Translations under genes and position numbers: made by a program | Notes under the pieces: generated by a model | What the model was told of the DNA's origin: nothing | What the model saw: only the letters and a program-made list of their open reading frames with translations | Databases searched by the model: none | DNA from: Candidatus Rokuibacteriota bacterium | GTDB lineage: Bacteria; Methylomirabilota; Methylomirabilia; Rokubacteriales; CSP1-6 | Direction of reading: 5' to 3' | NCBI GenBank assembly: GCA_016179875.1 | Contig: JACPCH010000027.1 | Coordinates: 1 to 34,609 of the forward strand | Length of the DNA stretch: 34,609 bases | Shown here: one piece after another, positions 22,445 to 30,894 of the stretch | Position numbering within the stretch: the first letter of the stretch is position 1 | Layout: each line of letters opens with the position of its first letter

Positions 22445-23163
22445 GATCCCCTCCCGACCCGCCAGCTGGCCTTCGCGATCTGCCACAGCATACCCGGGCC
22501 GTGCCGCACGACGCCGACCTTGCTCCCGGCCTGGTCCGCCCAGTTTACCGGAACCTCGGCGATCCGGTAGCCGGCCGCCCGGGCCCGGAGCAGGAGCTCG
22601 GCGTCGAAGCCGAAGCCGGTGGTGCGGAGCCGCCCGAACAGGTCCTCGGCGGCGCGGGCTCCGAACGCCTTGAAGCCGCACTGCGAGTCGGCGACACCGC
22701 GCAGGCCGAGCCGGGCGACGAGCCAGTTGAAGACGCGGCCGGCGGCGACGCGGTGCGGCTGGGCGGACACCGAGACCGCGGGATCCGCGAGCACGCGCGA
22801 GCCGATCGCCACGTCGGCGCCGGCGGCGAGCGCGGGCTCCAGGCGCTTGAGCTCCGCGATGGGGGTGGCGCCGTCGGCGTCGGCGAACAGGCGGAAGTCG
22901 CCCCGCGCCGCGAGCATGCCCGCGCGCACCGCCGCCCCCTTGCCCGCGTTCCGCGACAGCCGGAGGAGCCGGAGCGCCGGGGCCTGCCGGGCCCGCGCCT
23001 CGACGAGGCCCGGCGTGCCGTCGGTCGAGCCGTCGTCCACCACGATGACCTCGTACGGCTCGCCGCGTCCCTCGAAGAAGGCCACGACGTCGTCGAGGTA
23101 CGGCGGCAGGCGGCGCGCCTCGTTGAACGCGGGGATGACGACGGACCAGCGGGGCGGCGTCAT
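22441..23163 (-). CDS. GT2 glycosyltransferase, dolichyl/polyprenyl-phosphate sugar synthase type
   Basis: The 240-residue GT-A enzyme begins with SVVIPAFNEARRLPPYLDDV. It carries VIVVDDGSTDGTPGLVE, RNAGKGAAVRAGMLAARGD, and the metal-binding ADADGAT motif (Asp95 and Asp97). Later it has DSQCGFKAFGARAAEDLF and GFDAELLLRARAAGY. This combination is typical of DPM1/Alg5-type enzymes that load glucose or mannose onto a polyprenyl phosphate. No transmembrane segment is present, so it is likely a peripheral protein. Its product would be a natural donor for the GT-C enzyme three genes on. ATG 23163 overlaps the malic enzyme stop (ATGA). Confidence 0.87.
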   Translation of the reverse strand: MTPPRWSVVIPAFNEARRLPPYLDDVVAFFEGRGEPYEVIVVDDGSTDGTPGLVEARARQAPALRLLRLSRNAGKGAAVRAGMLAARGDFRLFADADGATPIAELKRLEPALAAGADVAIGSRVLADPAVSVSAQPHRVAAGRVFNWLVARLGLRGVADSQCGFKAFGARAAEDLFGRLRTTGFGFDAELLLRARAAGYRIAEVPVNWADQAGSKVGVVRHGPGMLWQIAKASWRVGRGS

Positions 23164-24590
23164 CGGATCCGCGAGAGGTCCACGCGACGCCGGCGCGCCG
23201 CCGCCGTGTCGTGGGCGGCGCGCGCCACGCCGGCGGCGACGGCCGGCGCCACGGCCTTGTTGAACACGCTCGGGATGATGTACTCCGCGCCGAGCTCGCT
23301 CCGGCTCACGCAGGCGGCGAGCGCGCGCGCGGCGGCGAGCTTCATCTCGTCGTTCACGGTGCGTGCGCGGGCGTCGAGCAGCCCGCGGAAGAAGCCGGGG
23401 AACACCAGCACGTTGTTGATCTGGTTCGGGTAATCGGAGCGGCCCGTGGCCATCACGCGCACGTGGCGCCCGGCCTCTTCGGGGCGGATCTCGGGGTCCG
23501 GATTCGCCATGGCGAAAACGATCGGGTCGCGCGCCATCCGCCGGACGTCCTTCACCGTCAGGATGCCGGGCACCGAAAGCCCGATGAAGACGTCGGCGCC
23601 CTCGAGGGCGTCGGCGAGCCGTCCGGTGACGCCGCGGGGGTTTGTCGCCGACGCGACCCAACGCTTCATGAAGTCCATGCCGGCCGCGCGGGCGCGGTGG
23701 AGGCAGCCGTGCTCGTCCACGCCGACGATGTCGCGCACGCCGCTCGCCTGGAGGATCTTGATCGTCGCCGTGCCGGCGGCGCCGACGCCGGTCACGACGA
23801 CGCGCAGCCGCCGGAGGTCCTTGCGGACGATGCGGAGCGCGTTCAGGAGCGCGGCGAGGACGACGACGGCCGTGCCGTGCTGATCGTCGTGGAACACGGG
23901 GATGTCGAGATCCTTGCGCAGACGCTCCTCCACCTCGAAGCAGCGGGGCGCGGCGATATCCTCCAGGTTGATCCCGCCGAAGCCCGGCGCGATGAGCTTC
24001 ACGGTCTCGACGATCTTGTCCACGTCCTTGGTCCCCAGGCAGACCGGGAAGGCGTCCACCCCGGCGAACTCCTTGAAGAGCATCGCCTTGCCTTCCATCA
24101 CGGGCAGCGCGGCCTCGGGCCCGATATCCCCGAGGCCGAGCACGGCCGTGCCATCGGTGACGACCGCCACGGTGTTGTGCTTCATCGTGAGCGTGAACGC
24201 GCGCTGCCGGTCCTCGTGGATCGCCAGGCACACGCGCGCCACGCCCGGCGTGTAGGCCATCGAGAGGTCGTCGCGGGTCCGGATCGGCACCTTGCCGCGC
24301 ACCTCGATCTTGCCGCCGACGTGCATCAGGAACGTGCGGTCCGCGATGTCCACCACGCGGACGCCGGCCAGGTGCCGGAGGCGCGCCACGACCTGCTGGG
24401 CGTGGCGGCTGTCGCGCGCCTTGACGGTGATGTCGCGCTCGGTCCACTCGCGCGTCGTCTCGACGAGGTCCACGGCGCCGATGTCGCCGCCGGCCTGGCC
24501 GAGGGCCAGCGCGACGCGCCCGAGCATCCCGGGACGGTTCTTGATCTGGAGGCGGATCGTGAAGCTGTAGGACGCGCTCGGCGCGATCAC
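23160..24590 (-). CDS. NAD(P)-dependent malic enzyme with N-terminal ACT domain
   Basis: Malic enzyme decarboxylates malate to pyruvate. The 476 residues begin with an ACT domain (about 8-88: [32 protein letters not shown]), a possible allosteric site. The catalytic part has [12 protein letters not shown] (catalytic Tyr), [18 protein letters not shown] (Lys), [12 protein letters not shown] (metal Asp residues), and a Rossmann loop [25 protein letters not shown] and [15 protein letters not shown] follow as in the bacterial short form. GTG 24590-24588 with a GGGAG site is chosen because it begins just before the ACT domain; the frame upstream is unlike any protein. Confidence 0.92.
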   Translation of the reverse strand: MIAPSASYSFTIRLQIKNRPGMLGRVALALGQAGGDIGAVDLVETTREWTERDITVKARDSRHAQQVVARLRHLAGVRVVDIADRTFLMHVGGKIEVRGKVPIRTRDDLSMAYTPGVARVCLAIHEDRQRAFTLTMKHNTVAVVTDGTAVLGLGDIGPEAALPVMEGKAMLFKEFAGVDAFPVCLGTKDVDKIVETVKLIAPGFGGINLEDIAAPRCFEVEERLRKDLDIPVFHDDQHGTAVVVLAALLNALRIVRKDLRRLRVVVTGVGAAGTATIKILQASGVRDIVGVDEHGCLHRARAAGMDFMKRWVASATNPRGVTGRLADALEGADVFIGLSVPGILTVKDVRRMARDPIVFAMANPDPEIRPEEAGRHVRVMATGRSDYPNQINNVLVFPGFFRGLLDARARTVNDEMKLAAARALAACVSRSELGAEYIIPSVFNKAVAPAVAAGVARAAHDTAAARRRRVDLSRIR

Positions 24591-24627
24591 GCTCCCGATT
24601 CTACCCTCTGACGGGAGCGCCGGGAAA

Positions 24628-24933
24628 TCACGCCGGCGGCAGCACCGCGACGCCGAGCGCCGCGGTCCGCCCGGCGATCTCGCCCTCGAGCGTCGCCGCG
24701 CCGGCACCGAACCCGGCGTCGCCGAGCCGGCTGCGGATCTCGGCCTCGACCGGCGCGATGAGCCGCTCGGCCTCCTCCGGCGTCGCCCCCTTGGCGGCGA
24801 TGCGGACGTCCACCTGGCCGGCGTGCGCGAGCGTGCCGACGGTTGGCTTGCGCCCCCTCGCCATGGAGTCGGCGATCAGCTCGCCGATCCGGCTCTCGCC
24901 GAGGCCGACCGCCTTCAACACCACCGCCGCCAC
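24628..24933 (-). pseudogene. CinA-like fragment (middle domain only)
   Basis: About 100 codons match the linker/KH-type middle part of CinA: VVLKAVGLGESRIGELI, KPTVGTLAHAGQVDVRIAAK, then AERLIAPVEAEIRSRLGD. In full CinA this follows a MoaB-like domain of about 170 residues and is often followed by a nicotinamide-nucleotide amidase domain. Neither is present. Upstream of 24940 the frame becomes unrelated sequence next to a run of seven C on this strand. Downstream it stops soon after. A GTG at 24933 is the only plausible start and has no good ribosome binding site. Most likely a decayed or deleted gene. Confidence 0.6.
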
Positions 24934-24935
24934 GG

Positions 24936-25147
24936 AGGAGGAAGGGGGGGTCCTGAATAGACGAACCCGAGCTGGCGGTCTCATGCGTGAAGACAAGGAC
25001 GCAGAACGACCGCGTCTCAGCGTTTTCAAGGGTTTGACCATTCGCCGAGAAGAATGGCGGCTACGGAGGATTTGACGGATCGGCGGAAACGTTCTGCCCC
25101 CGTCAGGCGTCTTAACAGGTAAAGAGATAAAGGAAGCTGGTGACAGT
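24936..25147. other. Divergent intergenic region between the cinA remnant and rpoD
   Basis: This 212-base stretch is clearly less GC-rich than its flanks. It must hold the rpoD promoter, but no pair of hexamers with 16-18 base spacing stands out. Two TTGAC sequences on the plus strand (25034-25039 and 25072-25077) lack a good -10. An AT-rich patch at about 25121-25132 (GGTAAAGAGATA) is the best -10 candidate. AGGAAG at 25131-25136 lies 11 bases before the rpoD ATG. No credible gene was found. Confidence 0.5.
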
Positions 25148-26641
25148 ATGACATTCAGGGAGAGTGCACGCGAGACCTCGCTCGGCGCCTCAGCGCCGGG
25201 CGCCCTGGCGGGGGTCGAGGACACCGACACCCGCATCGCCCTCGACGAGGACGCCGAGGAGACGCCCCGCGCCGCCTCGCCGATCTACGAGGCGCTGCCC
25301 GCCAAGAGCGAGGATCCGGTCCGCCTGTACCTGAAGGAGATCGGCCGGGTGTCCCTCCTGACCGCGGCGCAGGAGGTCCAGATCGGGCGCCGCATCGAGG
25401 TCGGACAGATCGCGCTCCGGAGCGCCCTCGCGGGCATCCCGATGGCGGTCGAGACGCTCCTCGAGGTCGGCGACCGGCTGCGCCACGGCGGGATTCCGGC
25501 CGACGACGTGATCGTGCTGCCCGAGGGCGGCGAGCTCGAGCCCAAGGCGGTCCACCCCGTGCTGCTCGCGTTCGGACGGATCCGCCGCCACGAGCGCCGG
25601 ATCGCGCGCCTCACGGAATCGCTCGCCGACAAGCGGCGCTCGGCCGCGAGCCGGACGAACGCCCAGAAGGCGATCGCGGCGCAGCGCGCGGCCATCCAGA
25701 AGACCGTCGCCGGCATGCCCCTCAAGCCGGCGCTCATCGACGAGCTGGTGGCGCGCGTTCGCGCCCACGGCCAGCTGATCGAGGCGCGCCGCGCGGCGCG
25801 CGCCGGCAGGGCGGCGGCCGCGGCCCGCCGGGAGCTCCGCGCGCTCGAGACGGCGGCGGGCCTGCCGCGGCGCGAGCTCACGCAGCTCCTCGAGCAGATC
25901 GAGCGGAGCGACCGCACCGTCCGCCAGGCCAAGCGCGAGCTGATGGAGGCGAACCTCCGGCTCGTGGTCTCGGTCGCCAAGCGGTACCTCGGCAGCGACC
26001 TGTCGCTGCTCGACCTCGTGCAGGAGGGCAACATCGGCCTCATGAAGGCCGTGGACCGCTTCCAGTACCGGCGCGGCTTCAAGTTCTCGACGTACGCGAC
26101 GTGGTGGATCCGCCAGGCCATCACGCGGGCGATCGCCGACCACTCGCGGACCATCCGGATCCCGGTGCACATGGTCGAGACGCTCAACCGCATCTCGCGC
26201 GTCAACCGGCACCTGGTGAACGAGCTCGGCCGCGAGCCGACGCCCGAGGAGCTCGCCCAGCGCACGGGCGTGCCGGCCAAGAAGGTGCGGCTGATCCTGG
26301 AGTCCTCGCGGAAGCCCTTGTCGCTCGAGACGCCGATCGGCGAGGACTCGGAGCTCGGCGACTTCCTCGAGGACAAGTCGGCCGGGTCGCCGAACGACTC
26401 GCTGCTCAACCAGGATCTCACCACGCAGGTCGAGCGGGCGCTCGGGACCCTCTCGCCCAAGGAGAAGGAGATCCTGCGCCTCCGCTTCGGCATCGGCGAG
26501 GAGGGCGAGCACACGCTCGAGGAGGTCGGCCAGCGCTTCCAGGTGACCCGCGAGCGCATCCGGCAGATCGAGGCCAAGGCGCTCCGCAAGCTGCGCCACC
26601 CGCTGCGCGGCCGGAACCTCAAGGCCTTCGTCGAGAACTAG
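25148..26641 (+). CDS. rpoD: RNA polymerase primary sigma factor RpoD (sigma70 family)
   Basis: The 497-residue group 1-like sigma factor is the only plus-strand gene found. Region 1.2 begins at [17 protein letters not shown] (about residue 56). A long Arg/Ala-rich non-conserved region follows (about 90-255). Region 2 has [37 protein letters not shown], and the -10 reading helix [19 protein letters not shown]. Region 3 includes [17 protein letters not shown], and region 4 includes [19 protein letters not shown] and [21 protein letters not shown] short acidic N-terminus of about 50 residues replaces a full region 1.1. Identity as the housekeeping factor rests on the conserved region 2.4/4.2 and length. 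Confidence 0.93.
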   Translation: MTFRESARETSLGASAPGALAGVEDTDTRIALDEDAEETPRAASPIYEALPAKSEDPVRLYLKEIGRVSLLTAAQEVQIGRRIEVGQIALRSALAGIPMAVETLLEVGDRLRHGGIPADDVIVLPEGGELEPKAVHPVLLAFGRIRRHERRIARLTESLADKRRSAASRTNAQKAIAAQRAAIQKTVAGMPLKPALIDELVARVRAHGQLIEARRAARAGRAAAAARRELRALETAAGLPRRELTQLLEQIERSDRTVRQAKRELMEANLRLVVSVAKRYLGSDLSLLDLVQEGNIGLMKAVDRFQYRRGFKFSTYATWWIRQAITRAIADHSRTIRIPVHMVETLNRISRVNRHLVNELGREPTPEELAQRTGVPAKKVRLILESSRKPLSLETPIGEDSELGDFLEDKSAGSPNDSLLNQDLTTQVERALGTLSPKEKEILRLRFGIGEEGEHTLEEVGQRFQVTRERIRQIEAKALRKLRHPLRGRNLKAFVEN

Positions 26642-26653
26642 CCGTAGACGGCT

Positions 26654-26687
26654 CCGGGGGCGTGGAGTTGTTCGACCACGCGCCCGG
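26654..26687. terminator. GC-rich inverted repeat between convergent rpoD and carboxyltransferase genes
   Basis: CCGGGGGCGTGG and CCACGCGCCCGG form a 12-bp stem with one G-G mismatch and a 10-base loop, placed 13 bases after the rpoD stop and 32 bases before the end of the convergent gene. There is no T-run on either side. It may act as a bidirectional barrier or mRNA 3' end, but it is not a canonical intrinsic terminator. Confidence 0.35.
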
Positions 26688-26718
26688 GGCGATCTTCGCG
26701 TCCCGGTTCCGCCTGTTC

Positions 26719-28272
26719 TCAGACGGGCATGACGCCGTGCTTTTTCCAGGGGCGGTCGATCTTCTTCGTACGCGCCATCTCCAGCGCGCGGATGAGGACG
26801 GGACGGGTCTCGCGCGGGTCGATGACGTCGTCGATGAGCGCGGCGCCGGCGGCCATGTAGGGGTTGATCAGCTTCCGGAACTCCTCGACGCGCCGGGCGC
26901 GCTCCTCGTCGGGGTTGGCGGCGCCGGCGATCTCCCGGCGGAAGATGATGTTGGTGCCGCCCTCCGGGCCCATCACGCTGATCTCGGCGGTCGGCCAGGC
27001 GACGATCAGGTCGGGCTCGTAGCCGCGCCCGCACATCACGAAATAGCCCGCGCCGTACGCCTTGCGGAGCACGACCGTCAGCTTGGGCACGGTGGCCTCG
27101 CTCACCGCGTAGAGCATCTTGGCCCCGTGCCGGATGATGCCGGCGCGCTCGACCTTCGAGCCGACCATGAAGCCGGGGACGTCCTGGAAGAACACGAGCG
27201 GGACGTTGAACGCGTCGCACAGCATGATGAAGCGCGCGGCCTTGTCGGCCGAGTCCACGTCGAGCGCGCCGCCGAGCACCATCGGCTGGTTGGCCACGAC
27301 GCCGACGGGCGCGCCGCCGAGCCGGGCCAGCCCGACGACGATGTTCTTCGCCCAGCCGGGCTTGATCTCGAAGAACGCGCCGTGGTCGACCACGGCACGG
27401 ACCACCTTCTTCACGTCGTACGCGCGGCGGGGGGAATCGGGCACGATCGCCAGCAGGTCCTCGTCGCGGCGGTCCGCGGGGTCGTCGCACGGGATCGCCG
27501 GCGGCCGCTCGGTGTTGCTGCTCGGGAAGTACGCGAGGTACTCCTTGATCGCCTGGAGGCACGCCCGGTCGTCGGCCACCTCGAGGTCGCCCACGCCCGA
27601 GATCTCGCAGTGGACCTTCGAGCCGCCGAGGTCCTCGGCGGAGATGTCCTCGCCGACGACCGCCTTCACCAGCGGCGGACCGCCGAGGGCCATGTTGCTC
27701 GTCCCCTTCACCATCGGCACGAAGTCGGCGAGCGCGGGGATGTAGGCGGTGCCGGCCGCGCCCGGGCCCATCATGGCCGCCACCTGCGGCACCACGCCCG
27801 ACATGACCGACTCCTCGCGGAAGAGCAGCCCCGAGCCGGCGAAGCTCTTCGAGCCGATCGCCTCCTGGATGCGGGCGCCGGCGGAATCGATCAGCCAGAT
27901 CATCGGCATGCGCTTGGTGTAGGCGATCTCGCGGGCGCGGTTGCACTTGATCTCGGCGTTGCGCCCCATCGAGCCCGCCATGACCGTGAAGTCGTAGGCG
28001 ATGACCGCCGCCAGGCGGCCGTTGACCTTGCCGTAGCCGGTGACGACGCCGTCGGCGGGCGTCTCCTTGCCGGCCATGTCGGGCGCGATGCCGGCGTGCG
28101 TCGCGAGGCCGCCGATCTCGCTGAAGCTCCCGGCGTCGAACAGCAGGTCGAGCCGCTCGCGGACGGTGAGCTTGCCGGCCGCGTGCTGCCGGGCGATCGC
28201 GTCGTCGCCGCCCATGCTCCGGCTCCGGGCGCGCTTGGCCGCCAGCTCGTCGACGAGGTCCCGGAGGCCCAT
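26719..28272 (-). CDS. Acyl-CoA carboxylase, carboxyltransferase (beta) subunit
   Basis: The 517-residue protein is a PccB/MccB-like carboxyltransferase that moves CO2 from biotin to an acyl-CoA. The N half includes KLTVRERLDLLFDAGSF, an oxyanion-type MMGPGAAGTAYIPAL, and the C half includes FFQDVPGFMVGSKVERAGII, KAYGAGYFVMCGRG and VAWPTAEISVMGPEG. The last part resembles propionyl-type enzymes in general layout, but the residues around the acyl pocket differ, so the substrate (acetyl-, propionyl-, methylcrotonyl- or another acyl-CoA) is not assigned. ATG 28272 overlaps the DinB stop by one base (TGATG). Its biotin carboxylase and carrier partners are encoded upstream in the same transcript. 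Confidence 0.9.
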   Translation of the reverse strand: MGLRDLVDELAAKRARSRSMGGDDAIARQHAAGKLTVRERLDLLFDAGSFSEIGGLATHAGIAPDMAGKETPADGVVTGYGKVNGRLAAVIAYDFTVMAGSMGRNAEIKCNRAREIAYTKRMPMIWLIDSAGARIQEAIGSKSFAGSGLLFREESVMSGVVPQVAAMMGPGAAGTAYIPALADFVPMVKGTSNMALGGPPLVKAVVGEDISAEDLGGSKVHCEISGVGDLEVADDRACLQAIKEYLAYFPSSNTERPPAIPCDDPADRRDEDLLAIVPDSPRRAYDVKKVVRAVVDHGAFFEIKPGWAKNIVVGLARLGGAPVGVVANQPMVLGGALDVDSADKAARFIMLCDAFNVPLVFFQDVPGFMVGSKVERAGIIRHGAKMLYAVSEATVPKLTVVLRKAYGAGYFVMCGRGYEPDLIVAWPTAEISVMGPEGGTNIIFRREIAGAANPDEERARRVEEFRKLINPYMAAGAALIDDVIDPRETRPVLIRALEMARTKKIDRPWKKHGVMPV

Positions 28273-28787
28273 CACCCTTGCCCCGTCGTCAGCACGAGAT
28301 AGCTGTTGATGCCGGTGTCCGGCGGCGAGCCGCTGAGCATCGTCAGCATCGTGGCGATCTCGCTCCGGTGGTGGGTGGCGTGGTTGGCCACGTGCAACAG
28401 CAGCGGCCCGAGGGCGAGCCGGAAGCGCCTGCCCGCGGTGTTCTGGTACTCGACGATCCGCGCCAGGTCGGCCGGCGTCAGCGACTCGACGAAGGCCCGC
28501 TGCTCGCGTTCGAGACCGTCCCAGGCCGCCCGGACGGCGGCGAGCGTCTTGAACTCGGCCCCGGGGAGCTGAGTCGGCGAGGCCCCCTTCCAGCGCGAGA
28601 GCCACAGCCAGTCGGCGCCGTAGAGATGGCCGAACATCCGCGTGAGGGTCGGGAAGCTGAACTGGGAGCCCGCGTCACGCGACGCCAGTTCCTCGCCGAG
28701 CGCTGCGGCGACGTCGAACAGCCTCCGGTTCGCCCACCGGTGATAGTCGTACAGCCCGCGGATCAGCCCGAGCTCGCCCGCGCTCAC
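28272..28787 (-). CDS. DinB-like four-helix metal-binding protein, copy 1
   Basis: The 171-residue protein belongs to the DinB/YfiT superfamily, four-helix bundles with a three-histidine metal site that include thiol S-transferases. Candidate ligands are His54 (MFGHLYGADW), His136 and His140 (HVANHATHHRSEIATML). LYDYHRWANRRLFD at the N-terminus and SFPTLTRMFGHL are family-like. It starts at GTG 28787, overlapping the stop of its paralogue (GTGA). It is similar to that neighbour along its whole length, so the pair arose by tandem duplication. Function is unknown; the setting suggests a link to acyl-CoA or thiol metabolism. Confidence 0.82.
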   Translation of the reverse strand: MSAGELGLIRGLYDYHRWANRRLFDVAAALGEELASRDAGSQFSFPTLTRMFGHLYGADWLWLSRWKGASPTQLPGAEFKTLAAVRAAWDGLEREQRAFVESLTPADLARIVEYQNTAGRRFRLALGPLLLHVANHATHHRSEIATMLTMLSGSPPDTGINSYLVLTTGQG

Positions 28788-29329
28788 GACTGGCGCCCCT
28801 GCCCCGACGCGATGCCGAGGTAGAGCGACAGGTCGGTGGGCGGCGCCGAGCCGCTCACCATCGTGAGCATCGTGGCGATCTCGCTCCGATGGTGGGTGGC
28901 GTGGTTGGCCACGTGCTGCAGCAGCGGCCCGAGCGGCAGGCGGTAGGGGCCGCCGTCCTTGCTCGGGTAGGCGGTGGACTGGAACACGACGGGACGGGCG
29001 AGGTCCGCCGCCGCCAGGCCGCCGACGAACGCGCGCTGCTCGACCTCGAAGGCGTCCCAGCGCCCGCGCAGCGCCTCGAGGCCCGGGACATCGCGCTCGT
29101 CCGGCAGGCGATCGGGCCGGCGGCCCTGGAAGCGCTCGAGCCAGATCCAGTCGGCGGCGTAGATGTGAGTGAACATCCCGCGCAGCGTCGGAAAGCTGAA
29201 CTGCTTGCCGACCTCGCGGCCCGCCGCCGCCTCGCCGAGGGCCCGGGCCGCGTCGAAGAGCCGGCGGTTGGCCCACCAGTGGTAGTCGTAGATCCCGCGG
29301 ATCAGATCGAGCACCGTCACGTCCGCCAT
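28784..29329 (-). CDS. DinB-like four-helix metal-binding protein, copy 2
   Basis: The 181-residue paralogue of the following gene has IYDYHWWANRRLFDAARALG, SFPTLRGMFTHIYAADWIWL (His55), and the metal pair His143 and His147 in HVANHATHHRSEIATMLTMV. It has a roughly ten-residue insertion (FQSTAYPSKDGGPYRLPLG) compared with copy 1, and a different C-terminus. A GGAGG site lies just before the ATG, after the biotin carrier stop. All three candidate histidines are kept in both copies, so both may be active. Confidence 0.82.
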   Translation of the reverse strand: MADVTVLDLIRGIYDYHWWANRRLFDAARALGEAAAGREVGKQFSFPTLRGMFTHIYAADWIWLERFQGRRPDRLPDERDVPGLEALRGRWDAFEVEQRAFVGGLAAADLARPVVFQSTAYPSKDGGPYRLPLGPLLQHVANHATHHRSEIATMLTMVSGSAPPTDLSLYLGIASGQGRQS

Positions 29330-29339
29330 CAGCGCCTCC

Positions 29340-29555
29340 TCAGGCCAGCACCGCGATGGTGTCGCCCTCCTGGACGGTCTGGCCCTCCTTCACCCGGATC
29401 TCCTGAACCGCGCCCGCCCGCGGCGCCTCCACGGGGATCTCCATCTTCATGGACTCGAGCACCACCACCGGGTCGCCGGCCTGCACGCGGTCGCCCGGCT
29501 TGGCGGTCACCTGGTACACCACGCCCGTGATGTGCGCCTTGATCTCCTCAGGCAT
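29340..29555 (-). CDS. Biotin carboxyl carrier protein (minimal biotinyl domain)
   Basis: The 71-residue protein is just one biotinyl/lipoyl domain: VYQVTAKPGDRVQAGDPVVV, then the biotinylation motif ESMKMEIP with the target Lys in M-K-M, then VKEGQTVQEGDTIAVL. It has no Pro/Ala-rich linker or N-terminal dimerisation part, unlike E. coli AccB. The start overlaps the biotin carboxylase stop by 8 bases, with AAGGAG upstream. The M-K-M sequence favours biotin over lipoate. It should shuttle carboxybiotin between the two catalytic subunits encoded on either side. Confidence 0.93.
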   Translation of the reverse strand: MPEEIKAHITGVVYQVTAKPGDRVQAGDPVVVLESMKMEIPVEAPRAGAVQEIRVKEGQTVQEGDTIAVLA

Positions 29556-30894
29556 TGAACGCTCCTTGCTCGATCATCTGCGTGTGCACGCGTCCCTCGC
29601 GGAACGCCTCGCTCTCGATCACGCGGCGCAGGAACGGGATCGTCGTCCTCACGCCCTCGACCACGCACCCGGCGAGGGCACGCGCCATCCGGTCCAGGGC
29701 CGCCTCGCGCGTCGGGCCGGCCGCGACCAGCTTGAACAGCAGCGGGTCGTAGTGGACGGACACGACGCTGCCCGCCTCCACCCCGGACTCGATCCGGATC
29801 CCGTCGCCCGACGGCAGCGCAAGCCGCTCCACCCGGCCGGGCGACGGCAGGAAACCCTTCGCCGGGTCCTCAGCATACACTCGGCACTCGAGGGCCGCGC
29901 GGCGCTGGACGATGTCCTCCTGGCGCCAGGCGAGGCGCTCGCCGGCCGCGACGCGGAGCTGCTCGACGACCAGGTCGAAGCCCGTCGCCTCCTCGGTCAC
30001 CGGATGCTCGACCTGCAGCCGCGTGTTCATCTCGAGGAAGTGGAACCCGCCGTCCTCGGCCACCAGGAACTCCATCGTTCCGGCGTTGACGTAGCCGATG
30101 GACCGCGCGCCGACGACGGCTGCGGCGGCGAGCCCCTGCCGGGTCGCCGCCGGCAGGTGCGGCGCCGGCGACTCCTCGACGAGCTTCTGGTGCCGCCGCT
30201 GGATCGAGCATTCGCGCTCGTGCAGGTGCACCAGCGTGCCGTGGGCGTCGCCGAACACCTGCACCTCGATGTGGCGCGCGCGCTCCAGATACTTCTCGAC
30301 GTACACCTCGCCGCGGCCGAACGCGGCCTGGGCGCGGCGCGTCGCGGTGGCGAACGCGCCCGGCAGCTCGGTCGGCGTGCCGACGCGCGCCATGCCGATG
30401 CCGCCGCCGCCGGCGGCCGCCTTCAAGATGACCGGGTAGCCGATGTCGCGGGCGATCAGCTCGACCTCACCCGCGTCGGCCACCGGCTCGGCGCTTCCGG
30501 CCAGCACCGGCAGGCCGGCCCCGGCCATGAGTCGCCGCGCCTCCGTCTTGTCTCCCATCCGGCGGATGGCCTCGGCCGAGGGCCCGATGAAGGTGAGCCC
30601 GGCGCGGCGGCAGGCCTCGGCGAACCGCCAGTTCTCCGAGAGGAAGCCGTAGCCGGGATGGATCGCGTCGGCGCCGCTCGCGCGCGCCGCCTCGAGGAGG
30701 CGCGCAACGTCGAGGTAGCTCTCGCGGGCGGGCGCGGGCCCGATCGCGATGGCCCGGTCGGCGTCCCGCACGTGCGGCGCCTCGCGGTCGGCCTCGGAGT
30801 ACACGGCGACGGTCCCGAGCCCGAGACGGCGACAGGCGCGGAACACCCGCCGGGCGATCTCCCCCCGGTTGGCGACGAGGACGGTCCGGATCAA
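29548..30894 (-). CDS. Biotin carboxylase subunit of acyl-CoA carboxylase
   Basis: The 448-residue ATP-grasp enzyme carboxylates the carrier biotin using ATP and bicarbonate. It has VLVANRGEIARRVFRACR, IHPGYGFLSEN, Lys158 before the glycine-rich loop, CSIQRRHQKLVEE (Lys237) and FLEMNTRLQVEHPVTE (Glu288, Asn290, Arg292). The glycine-rich lid reads AAGGGGIGM; the Arg usual after the glycines (GGGGRGM in AccC) is replaced by Ile166. TTG 30894-30892 overlaps the previous stop (TTGA) and gives the normal N-terminus. Confidence 0.94.
   Translation of the reverse strand: MIRTVLVANRGEIARRVFRACRRLGLGTVAVYSEADREAPHVRDADRAIAIGPAPARESYLDVARLLEAARASGADAIHPGYGFLSENWRFAEACRRAGLTFIGPSAEAIRRMGDKTEARRLMAGAGLPVLAGSAEPVADAGEVELIARDIGYPVILKAAAGGGGIGMARVGTPTELPGAFATATRRAQAAFGRGEVYVEKYLERARHIEVQVFGDAHGTLVHLHERECSIQRRHQKLVEESPAPHLPAATRQGLAAAAVVGARSIGYVNAGTMEFLVAEDGGFHFLEMNTRLQVEHPVTEEATGFDLVVEQLRVAAGERLAWRQEDIVQRRAALECRVYAEDPAKGFLPSPGRVERLALPSGDGIRIESGVEAGSVVSVHYDPLLFKLVAAGPTREAALDRMARALAGCVVEGVRTTIPFLRRVIESEAFREGRVHTQMIEQGAFNA

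Noticed and set aside
24758-25075. A 105-codon plus-strand frame upstream of rpoD
   Set aside because: It is antisense to the CinA-like segment and has no family features. Its end in the intergenic region looks like chance.
25034-25077. TTGACC and TTGACG as -35 boxes of an rpoD promoter
   Set aside because: Neither has an acceptable -10 hexamer at 16-18 bases; the following DNA is GC-rich.
26101-28302. A 733-codon plus-strand frame covering the rpoD end and the carboxyltransferase
   Set aside because: It runs through rpoD out of frame and then antisense to a clear carboxyltransferase, so it is not a gene.
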